From Trebonia sp. (lineage in GTDB: Bacteria; Actinomycetota; Actinomycetes; Streptosporangiales; Streptosporangiaceae), in the NCBI GenBank assembly GCA_030038035.1, contig JASHPP010000054.1, positions 1 through 5,744 of the forward strand: a stretch of 5,744 nt of DNA, read 5' to 3'. The position numbers were made by a program, and so were the translations under genes. Within the stretch, counting starts at the first letter, position 1, and every line of letters begins with the position of its first letter. The notes beneath the pieces were generated by a model. It made no database searches, had not been told where the DNA came from, and saw only the letters and a list, made by a program, of their open reading frames with translations. Shown here in pieces: positions 1-5,220 of the stretch.

Positions 1-1130
1 GTGCTGGCGGCCGGCACCGTCGCCTGGGCCGAGGCCTGCGCCGCAGGCCCGGTGCCAGGCGGCTTGACGTCGGCCAGCTTGGCCTGGCCGGTGTTGCCGG
101 TCAGCGCGAAGGCGATCGCGGCGACCGCGGCGGCGGCCACGACACCGGCTGCCACGGCCGCCTGCAGCCGCCGCGACGAGCGGATCGCGCCCTTGCCGCC
201 CGCGTGCCGCAGCGGCGCTGCCGCCGCCGGGTGTACCGGCTCGGGAAAGCCGTAACGCCCGAACGCCCCGGCCCTGCCAAGCACCGCGGCCTGGTGCGCG
301 AGCGCGGCGGGGCTGTGCCCGGCGGCGAGCGCGAGCGTGTGGGCCTTGAGCTCCGCGGGCGGGCCTGCCTCGAGCCGGAGGCTGTCGGCCGCCGCGGCGG
401 CCAGCGCCGCAGCAGGGGACAGGCCGAGCAACATGGCCGGGCGCAGCTCGAACGAACGGCGCGCGGCGCAGGTCGGGCAGTGCCCGATGTGCCGGTTGAC
501 CCGCTTGCGCAGCGCCGCGGTGAGGCGCCCGTCCCAGCCGGCGAGCATGGCGGCGAGCTCCTCGCATTCGTCGCGCCCGGTGCGGCCGACGAGCAGCACG
601 CCGAGGCAGGCCGCGAGCTGCCCGCGGGCACGGGACAGCAGCGCGTGCGCGTGGTTGCGGGACACGCCGAGCACGCCCGCCACCTCGGCGGCATCGAGTC
701 CCTGCTGCAGTTGCAGCTCGACGGCCTCGCGCTCGGCGGGGTTCAGGCCCTCGACAGCCCCGGCGAGCAGGGCGCGCAGCTCGGCGCGTTCGGCGTCCCC
801 GCCGACGTCGGCGCTCTCGTCTACCACGTCAGGCGGCTCATCAAGTACCGACGTCGTCCTCCTGGCCCGCTGCATCCGCAAGGCTTCGTTGCGCGCGACG
901 GCGTACAGCCAGGCACGCAACCGCTCCGGGTCGCGCAGCCCGGCGAGCCGCGAAGCGGCGAGGACGAACGTGTCCTGTACCGCGTCGGCGGCATCGCCCG
1001 GGTCGACGAGCATTGACCGGCAGTACTTGTAGAGGGGACCTGCGTACCTGTCGTAGGCCTCGGCGAGCCCGTCGGGGTCGCCTGCCACGATCGACGCGAC
1101 GAGGGCCGCTTCGCTGTCGCGCATGGGCAT
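1..1130 (-). CDS. ECF-like sigma factor with fused zinc-finger (anti-sigma-like) and transmembrane C-terminal extension, partial
   Basis: An open frame read on the minus strand from ATG at 1130 gives 376 codons with no stop before the window edge, so the C-terminus is missing. Residues about 24-90 are sigma region 2 (DAADAVQDTF near 47-56, then LRAWLYAVARNEALR). Residues about 118-172 are region 4 with its helix-turn-helix (LNPAEREAVELQLQQG, then VAGVLGVSRNHAHALLSRAR). Beyond the usual ECF length of about 170-200 residues there is a zinc motif, H214-x3-C218-x2-C221 with C189 upstream, as in ZAS anti-sigma factors. An Ala-rich linker follows, then one hydrophobic helix at about 322-343 and an Ala/Pro/Thr-rich tail. 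The predicted topology puts the sigma domains in the cytoplasm and the tail outside. I infer a membrane-tethered, self-inhibited sigma factor. The ATG at 1130 is preceded by GGGAGGAAGG (1152-1143, about 12 bases away); ATG at 1124 or 1175 are alternatives. Fusions of this kind are known in actinobacteria. The signal sensed is unknown. Confidence 0.88.
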   Translation of the reverse strand, partial: MPMRDSEAALVASIVAGDPDGLAEAYDRYAGPLYKYCRSMLVDPGDAADAVQDTFVLAASRLAGLRDPERLRAWLYAVARNEALRMQRARRTTSVLDEPPDVVDESADVGGDAERAELRALLAGAVEGLNPAEREAVELQLQQGLDAAEVAGVLGVSRNHAHALLSRARGQLAACLGVLLVGRTGRDECEELAAMLAGWDGRLTAALRKRVNRHIGHCPTCAARRSFELRPAMLLGLSPAAALAAAAADSLRLEAGPPAELKAHTLALAAGHSPAALAHQAAVLGRAGAFGRYGFPEPVHPAAAAPLRHAGGKGAIRSSRRLQAAVAAGVVAAAAVAAIAFALTGNTGQAKLADVKPPGTGPAAQASAQATVPAAS

Positions 1131-1142
1131 ACGGTAGCGGTG

Positions 1143-1152
1143 CCTTCCTCCC
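1143..1152 (-). promoter_or_regulatory. Ribosome binding site of the sigma factor gene
   Basis: The minus strand reads GGGAGGAAGG, a strong purine-rich Shine-Dalgarno, 12 bases before ATG 1130. It favours 1130 over the in-frame ATG at 1175, which would lie upstream of it. ATG 1124 would leave a spacing of 18, which is long. Confidence 0.6.
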
Positions 1153-1159
1153 GTTGGTG

Positions 1160-1205
1160 ATGAAAAAGATGGCATTGTCGTGTTCCCGACACAGTGATGA
1201 AACGC
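1160..1205 (-). promoter_or_regulatory. Candidate promoter/operator region of the sigma factor gene
   Basis: On the minus strand a GGGAAC hexamer lies at 1187-1182. It resembles the GGAAC-type -35 element of ECF-controlled promoters and sits about 50 bases upstream of the start codon. No convincing matching -10 is visible; a TTTTTCATCA stretch lies at about the right distance. The 9-mer TTTCATCAC occurs twice on this strand (1202-1194 and 1165-1157), flanking the hexamer. ECF genes are often self-activated, so autoregulation is possible. This rests on motif resemblance only. Confidence 0.25.
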
Positions 1206-1241
1206 CAGGGACGAATGTGCACCCCTGTTAACACATGCGTC

Positions 1242-1278
1242 CCGTCCTTTCCGGCGGCGTCGCCGCCGGAAAGGACGG
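1242..1278. terminator. Perfect 18-bp inverted repeat, candidate U-less terminator
   Basis: The arms 1242-1259 and 1261-1278 are exact reverse complements separated by one base (T1260), giving a very stable GC-rich stem-loop. No T-run follows on either strand. It lies downstream of the minus-strand lipoprotein/HAD operon and upstream of the sigma factor promoter, where a terminator would insulate the two units. U-tract-less hairpin terminators are reported in actinobacteria. A protein-binding palindrome is the alternative. Confidence 0.55.
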
Positions 1279-1555
1279 CGCCGCTGGCGCGGCGGGCGAC
1301 CGGGATGAGCGCCCCCGCGCCCCTCACCCCGGCCCGCCCTTCCTGGCGCGGCCCGGCTGGCGCCCACCTCTCGCGTCAGCCAGGCCGCGGCTCGTGGCGG
1401 CACCCGGGCCGGCGCCCCCTCCGGCGCCGCCCGGGCTCCTGCGATTCCACCCATCGCCTGTATGAGTGGCCGGCCTGCGTGACGCCAACAACTTTTCCCG
1501 GGATTTTTCTGAGAACTTTGCCGCGGCTGTCCGCGACGCTAAGGTCCGGCCCGGC
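1279..1555. other. Non-coding intergenic stretch downstream of the HAD gene
   Basis: I see no supportable gene in these 277 bases. Short open frames cross the region on both strands, but they lack recognisable protein features and run antisense or out of frame into the HAD gene. The only structure seen is the GC-rich hairpin at 1403-1435. A locally AT-richer patch (about 1488-1520, with TTTT and TTTTT runs) stands out from the surrounding base composition but matches no motif I can name. Confidence 0.5.
1403..1435. terminator. GC-rich hairpin, candidate terminator of the lipoprotein/HAD operon
   Basis: The arms 1403-1416 and 1423-1435 pair as 13 bp with one bulged C, around a six-base loop (CCCTCC). 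The hairpin begins about 120 bases past the HAD stop codon on the minus strand and has no following T-run. It could act together with the 1242-1278 palindrome as a second terminator. In DNA this GC-rich a chance hairpin is also possible. Confidence 0.35.
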
Positions 1556-2239
1556 CTACCACGTGTCCACGTGCGCCAGCAGCCCGGCAAGACGGCCGAT
1601 GACCGCGTCGGGAACGACGGCGTCGTGCGGCGGCACCTCGCTGTGCGGGATCAGCACCCCGCGCATGCCAAGGCGCTTCGCGCCGAAGATGTCGTCGTAC
1701 GGCCGGTCGCCGACGAAGACGCACGCCGCCGGGTCGGTCACCCCGACGGCGGCCATCGCGGCGCGGAAGGCCTGCGGGTGCGGCTTGGTCCAGGGGATCT
1801 CGCTGCTGTACACCGCCCCGTCGATGAGCTCGAGCACCTTATCCCTGGTGAACACCTGCTCGTGCGCGCTGCGCGGCCACATGGTGTTGGATAGCACGCC
1901 GATCCGGATGCCGCGGTCGCGCAGTTCGCGCAGCAACGGCGCCACGTCGGGGTCGGTGTAGGTGTGCGGTTCCCACGTGCGGAAGTAGGTGGCGAGGAAC
2001 GCCTCGTCGACGCTCACCCCCGCGCGGGCGAAGACGTGATCGAGCGTGGCGCTTTGCTGCGCGGTCTCCGACCGCCGCCACAGTTCGAACTCAGCCCGGC
2101 GGATCGCTTCGGCGATCGCGGGCACCTGGTCGGCAGGGAAGTGCGGCGCGCAGACGTCGCGCCACAGCGCCTCGTGATCGACCGTGTGCCATGGCGTCAG
2201 CGTGCCGCCCCAGTCGAAGATAACCGCCCGCACCGCCAT
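1556..2239 (-). CDS. HAD-family hydrolase with variant motif I
   Basis: This 227-residue protein has the full set of haloacid dehalogenase landmarks: nucleophile motif I FDWGGTLT (D9), motif II LSNT (S117), motif III lysine in WTKPHP (K152) and motif IV GDRPYDD (G177-D183). The region between about 16 and 95 is a helical cap of the C1 type. Most HAD phosphatases have DxDGT in motif I. Here the second Asp, the general acid/base, is Gly11, so the chemistry or substrate may differ from a standard phosphatase. The substrate cannot be named from sequence. The protein is cytosolic, with no signal peptide. Its start lies 18 bases after the lipoprotein stop codon, in the same frame and without a clear Shine-Dalgarno, which suggests translational coupling within one operon. 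Confidence 0.9.
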   Translation of the reverse strand: MAVRAVIFDWGGTLTPWHTVDHEALWRDVCAPHFPADQVPAIAEAIRRAEFELWRRSETAQQSATLDHVFARAGVSVDEAFLATYFRTWEPHTYTDPDVAPLLRELRDRGIRIGVLSNTMWPRSAHEQVFTRDKVLELIDGAVYSSEIPWTKPHPQAFRAAMAAVGVTDPAACVFVGDRPYDDIFGAKRLGMRGVLIPHSEVPPHDAVVPDAVIGRLAGLLAHVDTW

Positions 2240-2257
2240 AAGCCGTATGGTACGGAC

Positions 2258-3313
2258 TCACCCGCGGAGCGTGAGCGACTCGATGATCGAGACCGCCTGC
2301 GGGGTCGCCTGGCCGGTCGATACGCCAAGCAGCCCGCTTGTCCCCGATGCGTAGCGGTAGACGCGGTCGCAGCCGCCCAGCTCTACGTAGATCGCGGGGG
2401 AGCCGGATCCCGCGCCCGCGACGACCGCGAACTTGGCGTGCGGCAGCCCGCACAGGCCCGTGCTACGGCCGCTCGACAGGCCGGCCAGCAGATCCGTTTT
2501 CGTCGCGCCGGTGACGGTGGCACCCCCCACGAACTGCGTCGCGCTCGCGATGCCGCCGGAGGAGTACACGCAGATCCGCAGCGACGCCGGCCACGCGGGA
2601 TATACGGCGCCGCCCGCTGACGCCGGGATCGGACGGTCCGCGGCGAACGGGTCCATGTAGACAGGCGCGCAGCCGGTGGCGACCTCCTGCTCGGTCTCGA
2701 CCTGCGAGACCAGGCGCACGGACACCGTCTGCCAGTGCAGCTCGCCAAGCGCGACGAGCACCTGCTGCGCGGTGGTCCCGCAGCCGTTCAGCGGGATCAG
2801 CGGGATCAGCGTTTTCCCTTCCCCGTTGATCAGCGCGATCTGCGGCGGCAGCACGACGCTGGCAGGGCACATGATGGCCGGGGTGGTACGTCCCCGCGGC
2901 AGGCGCAGCGCCGCGATCAGCGGCCCCAGGTCCTTGTCGGCCCGCTCCAGGGTCGCGGTCTGCCATTCCCCCTTGCCGGGGATCAGCTGGTCGCCGAGCA
3001 CGCACCGCAGCACCGCCACCGGGATGAACGACGCGGGCAGCGAGCCGTGCGCGGCGTTCGCCGGCCAGCCCGTGCACGCTGACTGCCCGGAGGGCACGCT
3101 CCCGCCGGTCGTCGTCGGCACCGGCGTCGCGGTCGCCGGTGCGGGGGCCGCCGTCGTGGGCGCGGCCGTCGCCTGGGCCGCCGTCGTGCCGTGCGCGCCC
3201 CCCGACGGCGGCGTGCGCACCGTCCCGCATCCGGCGGCCAGCGTGACCAGGGCGACCAGGGGGAGCGATGCGAGCAGGGGGAGGTGGCTGGCCCGCGCGC
3301 GTCGTGTGGTCAT
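2258..3313 (-). CDS. Secreted lipoprotein with duplicated four-cysteine unit, function unknown
   Basis: This 351-residue protein has a basic N-terminus (TTRRARASH), a hydrophobic core and a lipobox-like LAAGC with the acylated cysteine at C29; Ala at -3 is slightly atypical. Residues about 33-75 are an Ala/Thr/Pro linker, consistent with crossing the cell envelope. The mature domain holds eight cysteines: C80, C104, C149, C178, C215, C248, C288 and C315. They fall into two sets of four with similar spacing and similar local sequence (LRC versus RIC; NGC versus GGC), so the domain looks internally duplicated with probable disulfides. I do not recognise a named family. The ATG at 3313 is chosen because GAGG lies 7 bases upstream and the signal peptide begins there. 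It appears to be the first gene of an operon with the HAD gene and is divergent from sthA. Confidence 0.85.
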   Translation of the reverse strand: MTTRRARASHLPLLASLPLVALVTLAAGCGTVRTPPSGGAHGTTAAQATAAPTTAAPAPATATPVPTTTGGSVPSGQSACTGWPANAAHGSLPASFIPVAVLRCVLGDQLIPGKGEWQTATLERADKDLGPLIAALRLPRGRTTPAIMCPASVVLPPQIALINGEGKTLIPLIPLNGCGTTAQQVLVALGELHWQTVSVRLVSQVETEQEVATGCAPVYMDPFAADRPIPASAGGAVYPAWPASLRICVYSSGGIASATQFVGGATVTGATKTDLLAGLSSGRSTGLCGLPHAKFAVVAGAGSGSPAIYVELGGCDRVYRYASGTSGLLGVSTGQATPQAVSIIESLTLRG

Positions 3314-3342
3314 AGAGGTGCCTCGATTCAGCAGACACCTCT
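3314..3342 (-). promoter_or_regulatory. Ribosome binding site inside a leader hairpin of the lipoprotein gene
   Basis: In the minus-strand transcript AGAGGTG (from 3342) and CACCTCT (to 3314) are exact 7-base complementary arms around a 15-base loop. The loop carries the GAGG Shine-Dalgarno (3324-3321) against its 3' arm, and the hairpin ends immediately before the ATG. It could modulate initiation. No ligand or protein is implied by the sequence. Confidence 0.35.
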
Positions 3343-3475
3343 TAGACGGTCCCTGGCTGCCCGCGGTTTCGCCGGCCCGGACATTCCCGTCACCTTTTGT
3401 TTCCTGAGGCGAATGGCAGTGAACTGTATGTTACGAGGCTTCAGTTTCCCAGGACGGGACTGCCACACTGGTAAT

Positions 3476-4879
3476 GTGCACGACTACGACCTGCTGGTAA
3501 TCGGCTCGGGGCCGGGCGGGCAGAAGGCCGCGATCGCGGCCGCGAAGCTTGACCGGCGGGTCGCCGTGGTCGAGCGCCCGGCGATGCTCGGGGGCGTATG
3601 CGTCAATACCGGGACGATCCCGTCCAAGACGCTGCGGGAAGCCATCCTCTACCTGACCGGCGTCGATCAGCGCGAGATCTACGGGCAGTCCTACCAGGTC
3701 AAGGACGAGATCACCATCGCCGACCTGACCGCCCGCACGACACACGTGGTGACCAGGGAAAACGATGTGGTCCGCAGTCAGCTGACCCGCAACCGCGTGG
3801 CGATCATCCCGGGCACCGCCAAGTTCACCGGGCCGCACGAGGTCGAGGTGGACGACGGCGGCGGCCGGCTTCGCCGTGTCTCCGCGGACAACATCGTCAT
3901 CGCGACCGGCACCAGGCCGGCCCGCCCGGACAGCGTGGCCTTCGACGACAAGACGATCATCGACTCCGACGGCATCATCCACCTGGAGCGGGTGCCGCGT
4001 TCGATGGTGGTGGCCGGCGCAGGCGTGATCGGCATCGAGTACGCCTCGATGTTCGCCGCCCTCGGCACCAAGGTCACCGTGGTCGAGCGGCGGGACCGGA
4101 TGCTGGAATTCTGCGACGAGGAAGTGGTCGAGGCGCTCAAGTTCCATCTGCGCGACCTCGCCGTCACGTTCCGCTTCGGCGAGACGGTCGCCTCCGTCGA
4201 GTCCCACCCCGAGGGCGCGATCGCGCTGCTGCGCAGCGGGAAGAAGATCCCGGCCGACACGGTGCTGTACTCGGCGGGGCGTCAGGGCATGACCGGTGAG
4301 CTCGGGCTCGACGCCGCGGGCCTGGCCGCGGACGACCGCGGCAGGATCCCGGTCGACGAGTTCTTCCGCACGCAGGTGCCGCACATCTACGCCGTCGGCG
4401 ACGTCATCGGGTTCCCCGCGCTTGCCGCGACATCGATGGAGCAGGGCAGGCTGGCCGCGCACCACGCCTTCGGCGAGCCGGCCCGCGCCACGGACGTGCC
4501 GCAGCCGATCGGCATTTACAGCATCCCGGAGATCAGCTTTGTCGGCCGCACAGAAGACCAGCTCACCGAGGCGTGCGTGCCGTTCGAGGTAGGGGTGTCG
4601 CGCTACCGCGAACTCGCCCGCGGGCAGATCGTCGGCGACTCCTACGGCGTGCTCAAGCTGCTGGTCTCACCGGAGAACCGCAAGCTGCTCGGCGTGCACG
4701 TGTTCGGGACCGGGGCCACCGAGCTCGTCCACATCGGCCAGGCCGTGATGGGCTGCGGCGGCACCATCGACTACCTCGTGGACGCGGTGTTCAACTATCC
4801 GACGCTCGCCGAGTCCTACAAGGTGGCCGCCCTCGACGCGACCAACAAGATGCGCGCGGTCACCCGGATGTCGGGCTGA
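3476..4879 (+). CDS. sthA: Soluble (Si-specific) NAD(P)+ transhydrogenase
   Basis: This 467-residue flavoprotein catalyses hydride exchange between NADPH and NAD+ in the cytosol and so balances the two pools. Its domains are an FAD Rossmann fold with GSGPGG (10-15), an NAD(P) fold with GAGVIG (181-186), the second FAD motif AVGD (306-309), and a C-terminal dimerisation domain from about 345. The active-site region reads [14 protein letters not shown]42 is present, but the partner cysteine of disulfide reductases is T47. The C-terminal His of reductases is replaced in NYPTLAE (Y441, E446). Both losses identify the transhydrogenase rather than a lipoamide or mycothione reductase. The sequence closely follows the mycobacterial SthA pattern from memory. 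The GTG at 3476 is chosen because family proteins begin just before [12 protein letters not shown]. No clear Shine-Dalgarno lies at normal spacing (AGGACGGGA ends about 16 bases upstream). In-frame ATGs at 3413 and 3428 would add a non-conserved leader. Confidence 0.95.
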   Translation: MHDYDLLVIGSGPGGQKAAIAAAKLDRRVAVVERPAMLGGVCVNTGTIPSKTLREAILYLTGVDQREIYGQSYQVKDEITIADLTARTTHVVTRENDVVRSQLTRNRVAIIPGTAKFTGPHEVEVDDGGGRLRRVSADNIVIATGTRPARPDSVAFDDKTIIDSDGIIHLERVPRSMVVAGAGVIGIEYASMFAALGTKVTVVERRDRMLEFCDEEVVEALKFHLRDLAVTFRFGETVASVESHPEGAIALLRSGKKIPADTVLYSAGRQGMTGELGLDAAGLAADDRGRIPVDEFFRTQVPHIYAVGDVIGFPALAATSMEQGRLAAHHAFGEPARATDVPQPIGIYSIPEISFVGRTEDQLTEACVPFEVGVSRYRELARGQIVGDSYGVLKLLVSPENRKLLGVHVFGTGATELVHIGQAVMGCGGTIDYLVDAVFNYPTLAESYKVAALDATNKMRAVTRMSG

Positions 4880-4910
4880 ACGCCGCCGCGCACCGCGGCA
4901 GAGGCCCATC

Positions 4911-4939
4911 GATATTCCCCGGTTCGGGGTGGGAATATC
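4911..4939. promoter_or_regulatory. 9-bp inverted repeat between sthA and the rib leader, operator or terminator
   Basis: GATATTCCC (4911-4919) and GGGAATATC (4931-4939) are perfect inverted repeats with an 11-base spacer; the arm centres are 20 bp apart, about two helical turns. The element begins 32 bases after the sthA stop and ends just upstream of a candidate -10, over the -35 zone. No T-run follows, so a dimeric regulator site is at least as likely as a terminator. Confidence 0.45.
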
Positions 4940-4944
4940 TGGTG

Positions 4945-4953
4945 TGGCACAAT
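4945..4953 (+). promoter_or_regulatory. Candidate extended -10 promoter for the riboswitch-ribE transcript
   Basis: TGG followed by CACAAT resembles an extended -10 (TGn plus a TATAAT-like hexamer). It would start transcription near 4960, about 10 bases before the first paired base of the FMN aptamer. No good -35 hexamer is seen 17 bases upstream, where the spacer and right arm of the inverted repeat lie. Confidence 0.4.
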
Positions 4954-4969
4954 AGTTAGCGCAACACAA

Positions 4970-5095
4970 GCGTGCTCCGGGGTCGGTGGAACTCCGAACC
5001 GGCGGTGAAAGTCCGCGACCCGGCCGCACCAGCGGCCGGCTGATCCGGTGGAACTCCGGGACCGACGGTTAAAGTCCGGATGGGAGGCAGCACGC
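4970..5095 (+). ncRNA. FMN riboswitch aptamer (RFN element)
   Basis: The conserved RFN core blocks appear in order: GGTGGAACTCCG, ACCGGCGGTGAAAGTCCGCG, a variable stem, CCGGTGGAACTCCGG, GACCGACGGTTAAAGTCCGG and ATGGGAGGCAG. The closing stem P1 pairs GCGTGCT (4970-4976) with AGCACGC (5089-5095) exactly. The variable hairpin pairs 5020-5027 with 5032-5039 around ACCA. The 13-base block CGGTGGAACTCCG occurs twice (4984-4996 and 5046-5058), reflecting the known two-fold pseudosymmetry of this aptamer. It binds FMN and represses riboflavin genes in cis. The next gene is ribE, as expected. Confidence 0.96.
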
Positions 5096-5220
5096 GCGGC
5101 CGGTCACCGCCGGCCGTGCCCCCGGTGGTACCTCGCACCGACGGTGCGGGAGCCGCGAGGACACGGACCAGCTGGCGCCCACCGCGTCCCCCCGGAGCCA
5201 CCGACCGGGAGGAGGACGCG
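5096..5220 (+). promoter_or_regulatory. Expression platform of the FMN riboswitch with sequestrable ribosome binding site
   Basis: A 10-bp hairpin (5094-5103 with 5110-5119) abuts P1 and shares its last two bases. A second hairpin pairs 5134-5139 with 5143-5148. The ribE Shine-Dalgarno GGGAGGAGG (5207-5215) lies 5 bases before the ATG. Bases 5183-5192 can pair with 5211-5220 (nine of ten), hiding the SD and spacer. No T-run follows any hairpin, so translational rather than transcriptional control is likely. A copy of the SD region, GAGGACACG at 5157-5165, could compete for the same pairing strand. Confidence 0.6.

Noticed and set aside
204..1032. Long plus-strand open frames opposite the sigma factor gene
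   Set aside because: Their translations are low-complexity Arg/Ala/Gly-rich with no domain. They are shadows of the minus-strand sigma factor, whose frame shows clear sigma and zinc motifs.
821..1327. Minus-strand open frame starting at 1327 and running across the sigma promoter region
   Set aside because: It crosses the 18-bp palindrome and the sigma SD and then runs out of frame with the recognised sigma domains. Its sequence has no protein-like features.
1466..1894. Plus-strand open frame starting at GTG 1466
   Set aside because: Most of it is antisense to the HAD gene. No family resemblance or good ribosome binding site was seen.
2240..2260. Possible stop-codon readthrough joining the lipoprotein to the HAD hydrolase, since the TGA and the next ATG are in the same frame
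   Set aside because: A fusion would export a cytosolic-type enzyme. The HAD protein has a complete N-terminus at its own ATG, and an 18-base in-frame gap is unremarkable for coupled operon genes.
3191..3475. Upstream extension of the sthA frame to 3191
   Set aside because: It overlaps the signal peptide region of the divergent lipoprotein gene and is not conserved. Family members start just before the FAD motif.
4984..5058. Exact 13-base direct repeat CGGTGGAACTCCG as a possible recombination or regulatory repeat
   Set aside because: Both copies are conserved arms of the FMN aptamer, whose two-fold pseudosymmetry is known.
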